Assembly (NCBI GenBank): GCA_049421025.1
Contig: JBMSMG010000030.1
Span: forward strand, 1-19,060
Length of the DNA: 19,060 bases
Direction: 5' to 3'
Origin: RGUW01 sp049421025
GTDB lineage: Bacteria; Cyanobacteriota; Cyanobacteriia; PCC-6307; Cyanobiaceae
A program made the position numbers and the translations under genes. The stretch's first letter is position 1. Each line of letters opens with the position of its first letter. Below, one piece after another: positions 10,862 to 18,512 of this stretch. Under the pieces are notes generated by a model. The model did no database searches, was not told the origin of the DNA, and was given only the letters and a program-made list of their open reading frames with translations.

Positions 10862-11989
10862 CTAGCCGCTCTGGGGCAATGCCGCCGGGCGAATGGCGAG
10901 CTGAAGCTCGCTCTGCCCGCGCACGACGGTGAGCGGCAACGGTTGGCCGACGGTCGAGTCCTCGACCTGCCTGAGCAGATCACGGGGTTCGTGGACCGGC
11001 TGATCGGCAGCGGCGACCACAAGGTCACCGCGCCTTAGCCCAGCCTCTGCGGCGGGGCTGTGATCGACCACACGCTGCACCAAGGCCCCATCGCGCTCCG
11101 GCAACTGCAACAGCGCATCGGGGTCGCGATTGTTGTCGCGGGCCCGCCGCGCGGTCAGCGGCACCAACTGAAGGCCAAGGTAGGGATGCACCACCGATGC
11201 GCCGGTGCTGAGCTGGCCGGCCACGTTGCGAGCCAGGTTGATCGGGATTGCGAATCCGAGACCAGCTCCTGGGCCGGTGCGCACCAGGGTGTTGATGCCG
11301 ACCACCTCGCCGGCGGCATTGATCAACGGCCCACCGGAGTTGCCGGGGTTGATGGCCGCGTCGGTCTGAATCAGATCCAAGCGCTTATCGGCAAAGCCAA
11401 GCGCGTTGATATCGCGGTGCAGGCTGCTGACGATCCCAAGGGTGACCGTGCGTTCAAGGCCATAGGGACTGCCCAGCGCAATGGCCCAGTCGCCCACCTC
11501 AAGGGCCTCTGAATCGCCCAGGGGAGCAGCCTTTAAAGGCAACTGCTTGGGCAAGCGCACCACAGCCAGGTCGGTGATGGCATCAGCGCCGATCACCTCA
11601 CCATCGAGCTGCTGCCCATCGGCGAGGGTGACCTCCACCCGATCAACGTGATCGACCACATGGGCATTGGTCAGCACCAGAGCCTGATCGGCATCGATGA
11701 TCACCCCAGAGCCCTGGCCGCGCTCGCGCAGGGATCCGAGCGGGTCCCCAAAGAGGTCCCGCAACATCGGATCCAACAGCGTTGGATCAAAGGGTTGGGT
11801 TGCAACCGAACGCTCAGTGTCGATGCGCACCACCGCCGGGGCTACGGAGCGCGCCGCCTCAGCCACAAAACTGTGGGCTGGAGCTGGCTGATCACCACCA
11901 GCAGAGAGGGGCTCAGCCGCTGCGGGCTCAGCCATGCACAGCAGCGCCGCTGCCAGCAGGCCCAACACAGCAGCAAAGCAACGGTTCAT
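10862..11989 (-). CDS. htrA: Secreted HtrA/Deg-family serine protease with one PDZ domain
   Basis: Trypsin-like quality-control protease expected in the periplasm or thylakoid lumen. With the ATG at 11989 the protein has 375 residues and begins with a clean signal peptide: MNRC, a hydrophobic core, and an AAA|E site after residue 25. An in-frame upstream ATG at 12085 would put 32 unrelated residues before the signal and is rejected. Catalytic triad: H110 (TNAHV), D140 (ITDLAVV), S218 (NPGNSGGPL). One PDZ domain follows from about 265, with the carboxylate-binding YLGLQ at 270-274. Cyanobacteria carry three paralogues (HtrA, HhoA, HhoB), and I cannot tell which this is. The cysteine at 18 is not in a good lipobox. 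Upstream of rpiA; divergent from the gene at 12116 over 126 bases, a gap that contains the short palindrome TTGGCTGCCAA (12024-12034). Confidence 0.93.
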   Translation of the reverse strand: MNRCFAAVLGLLAAALLCMAEPAAAEPLSAGGDQPAPAHSFVAEAARSVAPAVVRIDTERSVATQPFDPTLLDPMLRDLFGDPLGSLRERGQGSGVIIDADQALVLTNAHVVDHVDRVEVTLADGQQLDGEVIGADAITDLAVVRLPKQLPLKAAPLGDSEALEVGDWAIALGSPYGLERTVTLGIVSSLHRDINALGFADKRLDLIQTDAAINPGNSGGPLINAAGEVVGINTLVRTGPGAGLGFAIPINLARNVAGQLSTGASVVHPYLGLQLVPLTARRARDNNRDPDALLQLPERDGALVQRVVDHSPAAEAGLRRGDLVVAAADQPVHEPRDLLRQVEDSTVGQPLPLTVVRGQSELQLAIRPAALPQSG

Positions 11990-12115
11990 CACGTGGTGAA
12001 GGTCCTCAACGCTCAGCGGTGATTTGGCTGCCAAGGCTAGGAGCGCCTGAAGGCCAAAGCGCTGATCGCTGACAGCACCATGCACCTAAGTTGCATTGTT
12101 CTGCGTTTGAGGGCC

Positions 12116-12403
12116 ATGACCTCGATCCCACCCGGCAGCCGTCAACGCTGCAGCCTCTGCCAAGTGGAGATTCAGGGCATGGCCGGCGGCAATGACCTGG
12201 TGTACTTCAGCCATGGCGGGCCGGGCACCCGCTCCAAGCTATGGGCACGGGTTTGCCAGTTTCTCAACAGCGATGACAAGAAGCGTCAGTGCCTCAATCA
12301 GGACCCCGCGCTGCGGGGTGCTGCCCAACCGGGCGATGGCTTTGACGAAGCTCCCCTGATCCAGTTGCCCAACCTGGGCCAGGACACCCAGCCCCCCGCA
12401 TGA
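12116..12403 (+). CDS. Small four-cysteine conserved protein upstream of rimP
   Basis: 95 residues, no function recognised. I recall similar small proteins in front of rimP in marine Synechococcus, but cannot name a family. A CxxC pair (C12, C15 in CSLCQ) is followed by GGNDLVYFSHGGPGTRSKLW, then C47 and C59 (CLNQD), plus H33. This pattern would suit a small zinc-binding fold, though metal binding is inferred. The C-terminal third is Pro/Gln/Asp-rich and looks flexible. ATG at 12116 is preferred to the in-frame ATG at 12080, whose extra residues look like translated non-coding sequence. The stop overlaps the rimP start as ATGA, so the two are translationally coupled, which points to a role near ribosome maturation or transcription. 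First gene of the rimP-nusA-ylxR-infB run. Confidence 0.75.
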   Translation: MTSIPPGSRQRCSLCQVEIQGMAGGNDLVYFSHGGPGTRSKLWARVCQFLNSDDKKRQCLNQDPALRGAAQPGDGFDEAPLIQLPNLGQDTQPPA

Positions 12404-12873
12404 GCCATCCGCCGATCGAGCACCTGCTGGAGCTAGCCCGCAGCGCAGCACACCCCGCCGGTTACGAGGTGCTCACAGTCCATCTTTTGAGCCATCGCAT
12501 CCCCCTGACCCTGCAGGTGACGGTGCAACGTCTCGATGGCGGTGACATCAGTCTCGACGAGTGCGCCAGTCTCAGCAGCCCGCTTGCCGAAGCGATCGAA
12601 GCCAGCGATCTGCTCGCGGGCGCCTATGTTCTAGAAATCAGCAGTCCCGGAATCGGCGAGGAACTGCACAGCGATCGTGACTTCCGCAGTTTTCGCGGTT
12701 TCCCGGTCGAAGTGCTCCACCGCGATGCCAAGGGAGCTGAGCAGCGAAGCCAAGGGCTTCTGCTGGAGCGCGACGAGCAGATCGTGCAGCTCAACATGCG
12801 TGGGCGGCCGAAACGCATCAAGCGCAGCGATGTGATCAGCGTCAGGCTGGTCACACCGCAGTCCGACAACTGA
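12400..12873 (+). CDS. rimP: Ribosome maturation factor RimP
   Basis: Needed for maturation of the 30S subunit. 157 residues. The N-terminal domain has the family pattern: HPAGYEVLTVHL, the SLDECASLSSPLAEAIE helix and YVLEISSPGIGEEL. The C-terminal domain is a small SH3-like barrel from about 100 on. ATG at 12400 overlaps the preceding stop (ATGA), with no Shine-Dalgarno of its own visible. nusA follows after 28 bases. The order rimP-nusA-ylxR-infB is the widespread bacterial arrangement. Confidence 0.95.
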   Translation: MSHPPIEHLLELARSAAHPAGYEVLTVHLLSHRIPLTLQVTVQRLDGGDISLDECASLSSPLAEAIEASDLLAGAYVLEISSPGIGEELHSDRDFRSFRGFPVEVLHRDAKGAEQRSQGLLLERDEQIVQLNMRGRPKRIKRSDVISVRLVTPQSDN

Positions 12874-12896
12874 ATCACCTCAAAACTGAATCACCT
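12868..12896 (+). repeat. 13-base direct repeat across the rimP stop and rimP-nusA spacer
   Basis: AACTGAATCACCT occurs at 12868-12880 and again at 12884-12896, both exact, with period 16. The first copy contains the rimP stop codon (TGA 12871-12873); the second lies wholly in the 28-base spacer. It looks like a local tandem duplication that lengthened the spacer. Confidence 0.85.
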
Positions 12897-12901
12897 GAGC
12901 C

Positions 12902-14236
12902 ATGGCCCTGGTCCTACTCCCCGGTCTCAACAACCTCATCGAGGACATCAGCGAAGAGAAGAAACTTCCTCCCGCCGTTGTTGAGGCCGCGCTGCGCGAA
13001 GCCCTGCTGAAGGGATACGAGCGCTACCGCCGCACCCTGTACCTGGGCATCAGCGAAGACCCCTTCGATGAGGAGTACTTCTCCAACTTCGATGTGGGCC
13101 TCGATCTCGACGAAGAGGGATACAGGGTTCTGGCCTCGAAAATCATTGTTGAAGAGGTCGAAAGCGAAGACCACCAGATCGCCATTGACGAGGTGCGTCA
13201 GGTGGCCGAAGACGCCCAGATCGGCGACACGGTGGTGCTCGATGTCACCCCTGAAAAAGACGATTTCGGTCGCATGGCCGCTGCCACCACCAAGCAGGTG
13301 CTGGCCCAGAAGCTGCGCGACCAGCAGCGGCGCATGATCCAGGAAGAGTTCGCCGACCTTGAAGACCCCGTGCTCACAGCCCGGGTGATCCGCTTCGAGC
13401 GCCAGAGCGTGATCATGGCGGTGAGCAGCGGCCTGGGCCGGCCCGAGGTGGAAGCCGAGCTACCCCGCCGAGACCAGCTACCCAACGACAACTACCGCGC
13501 CAACGCCACCTTCAAGGTCTTCCTCAAGGAGGTGAGCGAGGTGCCGCGCCGCGGTCCCCAGCTGTTTGTCAGCCGGGCCAATGCAGGACTGGTGGTGTAC
13601 CTGTTCGAGAACGAAGTTCCTGAAATTCAGGAGGGTTCGGTGCGCATCGTGGCGGTGGCCCGCGAAGCCAACCCACCCAGCCGCTCGGTGGGTCCCCGCA
13701 CCAAGGTGGCCGTTGACAGCGTCGAGCGCGAGGTCGACCCGGTGGGTGCCTGCATTGGTGCGCGCGGCTCCCGCATTCAGCAGGTGGTGAACGAGCTGCG
13801 CGGCGAAAAGATCGACGTGATCCGCTGGTCGCAGGATCCCGGTCAGTACATCGCCAACTCGCTCAGCCCAGCCCGGGTCGAGATGGTGCGTCTTGTCGAT
13901 CCAGAAGGGCAGCACGCCCACGTGCTGGTCCCACCTGATCAGCTCAGCCTGGCAATCGGCCGCGAAGGCCAAAACGTGCGCCTGGCAGCAAGGCTCACCG
14001 GTTGGAAGATCGACATCAAGAACGCCAGCGAATACGACCAGGCCTCCGAAGATGCTGTTGTGGCCGAGCTGATTGCCCAGCGCCAAGAAGAGGAGGCCCT
14101 GCAGGCCGAAGCCGAGGCCAGGCTTGAAGCTGAGCAGGCTGCACGGGCTGAAGAGGACGCTCGTCTGCGCGAGCTCTATCCACTACCGGAAGATGACGAG
14201 GAGTACGCAACAGACGACGAGGACGGGGCCCGGTGA
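12902..14236 (+). CDS. nusA: Transcription termination/antitermination protein NusA
   Basis: Binds RNA polymerase and nascent RNA, modulating pausing, termination and antitermination. 444 residues. Order: N-terminal polymerase-binding domain (about 1-105), S1 domain (about 110-185), then KH domains with GACIGARGS at 282-290 and AIGREGQN at 351-358. From about residue 380 the chain is an Ala/Glu-rich helix ending in an acidic tail; the acidic repeats of E. coli NusA are absent, as in cyanobacteria. ATG at 12902 gives MALVLLPGLNNLIEDIS. No Shine-Dalgarno is visible. Its stop overlaps the GTG start of ylxR (GTGA, 14233-14236), so the two are translationally coupled. Confidence 0.97.
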   Translation: MALVLLPGLNNLIEDISEEKKLPPAVVEAALREALLKGYERYRRTLYLGISEDPFDEEYFSNFDVGLDLDEEGYRVLASKIIVEEVESEDHQIAIDEVRQVAEDAQIGDTVVLDVTPEKDDFGRMAAATTKQVLAQKLRDQQRRMIQEEFADLEDPVLTARVIRFERQSVIMAVSSGLGRPEVEAELPRRDQLPNDNYRANATFKVFLKEVSEVPRRGPQLFVSRANAGLVVYLFENEVPEIQEGSVRIVAVAREANPPSRSVGPRTKVAVDSVEREVDPVGACIGARGSRIQQVVNELRGEKIDVIRWSQDPGQYIANSLSPARVEMVRLVDPEGQHAHVLVPPDQLSLAIGREGQNVRLAARLTGWKIDIKNASEYDQASEDAVVAELIAQRQEEEALQAEAEARLEAEQAARAEEDARLRELYPLPEDDEEYATDDEDGAR

Positions 14237-14511
14237 GCGCCGCCCCCGTGCTGCGCCGGTGTGTCGCCTGCCGGGAGCTGGTTGATCGTGACCAGCTCTG
14301 GCGGGTGATTCGCCTCGCCGGTGGAGGATTGGCGTTAGACCAAGGACAAGGCCGCTCGGCCTACCTCTGTCCGACGCCGACCTGTTTCGAGGATGCAAGG
14401 CGGCACAAGCGATTGCAACGGGCCTTGCGCGTCCCCGTTGCAGATTCCATCCTCAATCGCCTCGAAACGCGGTTGAGCAACAGCGCTGAAGCCTCCTCTG
14501 AGGCAAGATGA
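14233..14511 (+). CDS. ylxR: YlxR-family RNA-binding protein
   Basis: Small protein of the YlxR (DUF448) family, found between nusA and infB in many bacteria; proposed RNA-binding or regulatory role, precise job unclear. 92 residues. The N-terminal RRCVACRELVDRDQLWRVIR (with C10 and C13) and the signature GRSAYLC followed by PTPTC are family features. It starts with GTG at 14233 inside the nusA stop. The final 20 residues are not conserved. A 79-base spacer with two inverted repeats separates it from infB. Confidence 0.92.
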   Translation: MSAAPVLRRCVACRELVDRDQLWRVIRLAGGGLALDQGQGRSAYLCPTPTCFEDARRHKRLQRALRVPVADSILNRLETRLSNSAEASSEAR

Positions 14512-14516
14512 CCATT

Positions 14517-14590
14517 GGCCGCAGAGTGCGCGCGGCCCGGTAAGCCCAACGACCTTCAGGGTCTGCAGGCACCGCCCTTCGGAGACCTGA
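14517..14590 (+). promoter_or_regulatory. infB leader with two hairpins and a partly hidden Shine-Dalgarno
   Basis: First hairpin: GGCCGC (14517-14522) with GCGGCC (14532-14537). Second: TCAGG-g-TCT (14556-14564) pairs with AGACCTGA (14583-14590), with one bulged G, ending directly at the infB ATG. The clear Shine-Dalgarno GGAG (14581-14584), six bases before the ATG, is half inside the second stem. This is the best ribosome-binding site in the window. Folding is read by eye; regulation is inferred. Confidence 0.45.
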
Positions 14591-17500
14591 ATGACCAGCA
14601 GCGGCAAAGTGAGAATTTATGAGCTGTCCCGGGACCTGGGCCTGGACAACAAGGACGTGCTCGACGCTGCCGAGAAGCTCGGGGTCGCTGCCAAGAGCCA
14701 CAGCAGCTCGATCAGCGATGACGAAGCCGAGCGCATTCGCAACCTGATCAGCGGCAGCAACGGCGCAGCCAAGGCCCAAGCTGCGGCCAAGCCCGCCGGC
14801 GCCGGTAAGGCCATCCTGTCGCTCAAGAAAGCCGTACCGACACCGGCGGCCGCTCCCACGCCGCCACCAGCGCAAGCCAAGGCTGTACAGCCCGCACCGG
14901 CCCGGCCGCAGATTGTCAGCAAGCCTGCAGCCCCAGCCCAACCCGCCAAGCCTGCGGCCCCGGCCAGGCCTGCAGCGCAAGCCGCTGCGCCGCAAAAGCC
15001 GCAGCAGCCCGTCGCCAAACCCGCAGCACCTGTGGCGGTGACCCCGACGAGCCCCAAGCCACAAATTGCAGCCAAACCAGCAGCCGCTCCGGCAAGACAG
15101 GTTCCCCCACCGAGCAGGCCAGCTGCAGGCGCTGCCGCCGGCAGCAATCGTCCACAGCCTGTCAGCCGCAGCGGGGCTCCCAGCGCGCCTGGCAGGCCTG
15201 CGATACCCAGCAAGCCTGTGGTGATTGCGGCCAAGCCGGCCAGACCCGGAGCCCCGGCACCCGGCCGGCCAAGCCGCCCCGAACTGATTGGCAAGCCGAT
15301 CAGCGCCCCCACGACAGCCCCCAGCCGTCCTGGGGCCCCGGCACCGACCCGTCCTGGAACCGCAGGAGGCAGACCCACCGCCCCTGGGGCCCGTGGTGCC
15401 ACGGGCGGCCGTCCTGCTCAGACACCACTTGAGCTGGTTGGTAAGCCGATCCGCCGAGATGGCAGTGGCACGGGCGAGCGCCCTGGCATGCCGAGCCGCC
15501 CTGGCATGCCCGCGGGCATGCGCCGGCCCATGGCCCCAGGCGAATTAATGCAGCTGCAGAAGCCCTCGCCAGGCCGTCCCACAGCCCCACCACCACGCAG
15601 GCCTGGCGAACGCAGCGAAGCGGCTGGAGCCGATGGCGGCAGCACTGATGTGGTGCGCCCCAGTGCCACCCCGCCCAGCGCCCCGCGCAGACCTGGCTTC
15701 CGCGCCCCGCAACCCGCCGGAGCCGCACCCCGGGCGCGCCGACCTGACTGGGATGACAGCGCCAAGCTCGAAGCCCTGCGCAGCCGTTCGCCGCAAAAGC
15801 AGCGCACCAAAGTGCACATCATCGGCGAAAACGATGATGCCCTGACCGCCGAAACCGGTGGCTACGCCGGCGAACAGGAAGCTGTGGTGCTGCAGGCCAG
15901 CCTGGCCCGCCCCGCCAAACCCCGCGCCGCTTCAGCCCCTGGCGCCAAGCCAATGGTGGCGGTGCGCAAGCGCAAAAAAGAAACCACACGCCAGCGTCAG
16001 CGCCGCCGCGCCATGGAGCTGCGCGCCTCACGCGAGGCCAAGGCCGTGCGGCCCGAAATGCTGGTGGTGCCCGAGGGCAACCTCACCGTGCAAGAGCTGG
16101 CCGAGAAGCTGGGCGTCGAGAGCTCTGAAATCATCAAGAGCCTCTTCTTCAAAGGGATCATCGCCACGGTGACCCAGAGCCTGGATCTCTCCACGATCGA
16201 AGCGGTCTCCGAGGAGTTCGGCGTTCCGGTGCTCGAAGACGACGTTCAGGAAGCCGCCAAAAAGACCGTCGAGATGATCGAGGAGAGCGACCTCGAGCAT
16301 CTGATCCGTAGGCCACCTGTGGTCACGGTGATGGGCCACGTCGACCACGGCAAAACCAGCCTGCTTGACGCGATTCGCAAGACACGGGTGGCTGCTGGCG
16401 AAGCCGGCGGTATCACCCAGCACATCGGTGCCTATCAGGTGGAAGTGCCCCATGCGGGCAGCCTGCGCAAGATCACGTTCCTCGACACGCCTGGCCACGA
16501 AGCGTTTACCGCCATGCGGGCCCGCGGCACCAAGGTCACCGACGTGGCCGTACTGGTGGTCGCTGCCGATGACGGCGTGCGCCCTCAGACCCTTGAGGCC
16601 ATCAGCCACGCCCGCGCCGCCGAGGTGCCGATCGTGGTGGCCATCAACAAGATCGACAAAGAAGGGGCTTCCCCTGACCGCGTCAAGCAGGAGCTCTCGG
16701 CCCTTGAGCTGGTTGCCGAAGACTGGGGCGGCAGCACCGTGATGGTGCCGGTGAGCGCCATCAAGGGCGAAAACGTTGACTCACTGCTGGAGATGATCCT
16801 GCTGGTCTCCGAAGTGGAAGACCTGCAGGCCAACCCCGACCGCATGGCCAAGGGCACCGTGATCGAGGCTCACCTCGACAAGGCCAAGGGCCCTGTGGCC
16901 ACGCTGTTGGTGCAGAACGGCACCCTGCGCGCCGGCGATGTGGTGGCCGCAGGCCCCGTGCTGGGCAAGGTGCGGGCCATGGTCGATGACACCGGCAAAC
17001 GGGTCAAAGAAGCAGGTCCGTCTTTTGCTGTCGAAGCCCTGGGCTTCAGCGAAGTGCCCACCGCCGGCGATGAATTCGAGGTCTACCCCGACGAAAAGGC
17101 GGCTCGCGCCGTTGTCGGCGACCGCGCCAGCGAAGCGCGCGCCACACGCTTGGCCCAGCAAATGGCCTCGCGCCGGGTGTCGCTGGCCTCGATGTCAGGA
17201 CAGGCCAGCGAGGGCGAGCTCAAGGAGCTCAACCTGATCCTCAAGGCCGATGTGCAGGGTTCGGTCGAAGCCATCTTGGGTTCGCTCGAGCAACTGCCCC
17301 AGGGCGAGGTCCAGGTGCGGGTGCTGCTGTCGGCCCCGGGCGAAATCACCGAGACCGATGTCGATCTGGCTGCCGCCTCTGGAGCCGTCATCGTCGGCTT
17401 CAACACCTCGATGGCACCAGGCGCCAAGCGTGCTGCCGATGCCACCGGTGTCGATGTCCGTGACTACGACGTCATTTACAAGTTGCTCGAAGACATTCAG

Positions 17501-17836
17501 CTGGCCATGGAAGGCCTGCTCGAACCCGAGCTGGTCGAAGAGGCTCTCGGCGAAGCCGAGGTGCGCGCCGTCTTCAGCATTGGCAAAAACGCGGTGGCAG
17601 GCTGCTACGTCACCACCGGCAAATTGCAGCGCAACTGCAAGGTGCGCGTCTGGCGCGACAAAGAAAAAGTGCACGAAGGGGATCTGGACTCCCTGCGCCG
17701 CAACAAAGACGACGTCAAGGAGGTGGCTACCGGCTTCGAGTGCGGCATCGCTTGCGATCGCTTCAATTCCTGGCAGGAGGGCGATCGGGTCGAGGCCTAC
17801 AAGCTGGTCACCCAGCGCCGCACCCTGAGCACCTGA
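14591..17836 (+). CDS. infB: Translation initiation factor IF-2
   Basis: GTPase that brings initiator tRNA to the 30S subunit and promotes subunit joining. 1081 residues, within the long range for cyanobacteria. An IF2 N-terminal domain (VRIYELSRDLGLDNKDVL) occupies about 1-55. Then comes a roughly 400-residue Pro/Ala/Gly/Arg-rich linker with recurring GKPI, SKPV and AAKPA units. The second IF2_N-like domain starts near 490 (LTVQELAEKLGVESSEIIK). GTPase motifs: G1 GHVDHGKT 582-589, G2 GGITQHIG, G3 DTPGH 632-636, G4 NKID 686-689, G5 SAIKG 722-726. Beta-barrel and C-terminal initiator-tRNA-binding domains follow, ending QRRTLST. ATG at 14591 with GGAG six bases upstream. No frameshift in the linker despite its repeats. 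Confidence 0.98.
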   Translation: MTSSGKVRIYELSRDLGLDNKDVLDAAEKLGVAAKSHSSSISDDEAERIRNLISGSNGAAKAQAAAKPAGAGKAILSLKKAVPTPAAAPTPPPAQAKAVQPAPARPQIVSKPAAPAQPAKPAAPARPAAQAAAPQKPQQPVAKPAAPVAVTPTSPKPQIAAKPAAAPARQVPPPSRPAAGAAAGSNRPQPVSRSGAPSAPGRPAIPSKPVVIAAKPARPGAPAPGRPSRPELIGKPISAPTTAPSRPGAPAPTRPGTAGGRPTAPGARGATGGRPAQTPLELVGKPIRRDGSGTGERPGMPSRPGMPAGMRRPMAPGELMQLQKPSPGRPTAPPPRRPGERSEAAGADGGSTDVVRPSATPPSAPRRPGFRAPQPAGAAPRARRPDWDDSAKLEALRSRSPQKQRTKVHIIGENDDALTAETGGYAGEQEAVVLQASLARPAKPRAASAPGAKPMVAVRKRKKETTRQRQRRRAMELRASREAKAVRPEMLVVPEGNLTVQELAEKLGVESSEIIKSLFFKGIIATVTQSLDLSTIEAVSEEFGVPVLEDDVQEAAKKTVEMIEESDLEHLIRRPPVVTVMGHVDHGKTSLLDAIRKTRVAAGEAGGITQHIGAYQVEVPHAGSLRKITFLDTPGHEAFTAMRARGTKVTDVAVLVVAADDGVRPQTLEAISHARAAEVPIVVAINKIDKEGASPDRVKQELSALELVAEDWGGSTVMVPVSAIKGENVDSLLEMILLVSEVEDLQANPDRMAKGTVIEAHLDKAKGPVATLLVQNGTLRAGDVVAAGPVLGKVRAMVDDTGKRVKEAGPSFAVEALGFSEVPTAGDEFEVYPDEKAARAVVGDRASEARATRLAQQMASRRVSLASMSGQASEGELKELNLILKADVQGSVEAILGSLEQLPQGEVQVRVLLSAPGEITETDVDLAAASGAVIVGFNTSMAPGAKRAADATGVDVRDYDVIYKLLEDIQLAMEGLLEPELVEEALGEAEVRAVFSIGKNAVAGCYVTTGKLQRNCKVRVWRDKEKVHEGDLDSLRRNKDDVKEVATGFECGIACDRFNSWQEGDRVEAYKLVTQRRTLST

Positions 17837-17852
17837 GCAGAGCGAGCTGAGC

Positions 17853-18512
17853 ATGTCCAGCCGCAGCGCTCCCTACCTGTGGGTTCAGCTGATCAACGCA
17901 GGAGCACTGCCGCTGGAAGCTCTGCTGTTGCTGCTGCTGCTGGCAGGCGCCGACCCTGGCCCCTTGCCCCAGCTCGAGCGCCTGCTGGCCTGGGGGCTGG
18001 GCTGTGCTGCACCGGCTCTGCTGCTGGTGCAAAAGCCTGCTGATCCACGCTCACTGCTTGTGGTGAGCTGTATCGATGAGCGTGAACCCTCTGCAGAAGT
18101 CGCGCCCGCCGCTGCAAGCGCGCGCCGGCTGCCTGTTGTGCAACTTGCCTTTGCCGCCGGCGTGATCGCCCTGCTGCCGCTGCTGGGCTGGCTGGATCAC
18201 ACCGCAGCCCTGGCCTATCAGCTGAGCCCGTTGCAAGGCGCCGATCGACTGAGCTGCCTTGTCGCCGCCAGTGCCCTGCTGGCCCTGATGGTGTGGCAGT
18301 GGCAGCAACTGGTTCAGGCGATCTGGCTGCTGAGCGGCCAGCAACCTGCTGCAACCATCACCCGCAATCTCGGACTGCCGCTCTTGCGTCTGCCGCAGCT
18401 AGAAGATCCGTTTGGCGATGCACAGCAACGCTCACTCGCCGCGCTGACGGTCGAACCAGAGCAAGGCCGCGAAGAGGCCAAAGGCACCGACCTGGATCAA
18501 CAAATCCGCTGA
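17853..18512 (+). CDS. Multi-pass membrane protein with low-complexity hydrophilic tail
   Basis: 219 residues, starting 16 bases after infB. The N terminus (RSAPYLWVQLINAGALPLEA) resembles a cyanobacterial family I recall as 'low-complexity tail membrane protein'; no function is known to me. Four hydrophobic segments are visible near residues 12-31, 44-59, 93-113 and 132-160. The last ~50 residues are charged and Gln-rich (ending GTDLDQQIR). Residues 194-219 and the stop are encoded by bases that also encode, on the other strand, the end of the convergent DUF3493-like gene; see findings. Probably co-transcribed with infB, which may only reflect read-through. The hydrophobic stretches are very Leu/Ala-rich, but the frame is open throughout and ends cleanly. 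Confidence 0.75.
   Translation: MSSRSAPYLWVQLINAGALPLEALLLLLLLAGADPGPLPQLERLLAWGLGCAAPALLLVQKPADPRSLLVVSCIDEREPSAEVAPAAASARRLPVVQLAFAAGVIALLPLLGWLDHTAALAYQLSPLQGADRLSCLVAASALLALMVWQWQQLVQAIWLLSGQQPAATITRNLGLPLLRLPQLEDPFGDAQQRSLAALTVEPEQGREEAKGTDLDQQIR

Noticed and set aside
11990..12085. N-terminal extension of the HtrA-like protease from an ATG at 12085
   Set aside because: It would bury the signal peptide behind 32 residues; the ATG at 11989 starts exactly at a normal signal sequence.
14617..15402. 261-codon minus-strand frame opposite the IF-2 linker
   Set aside because: It is the mirror of GC-rich Pro/Ala codons and consists almost wholly of Ala, Gly and Leu, with no domain; infB on the plus strand is certain.
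17754..17761. HIP1 octamer GCGATCGC within infB as a regulatory site
   Set aside because: A single copy in coding sequence of a GC-rich genome is expected by chance and by general HIP1 occurrence.
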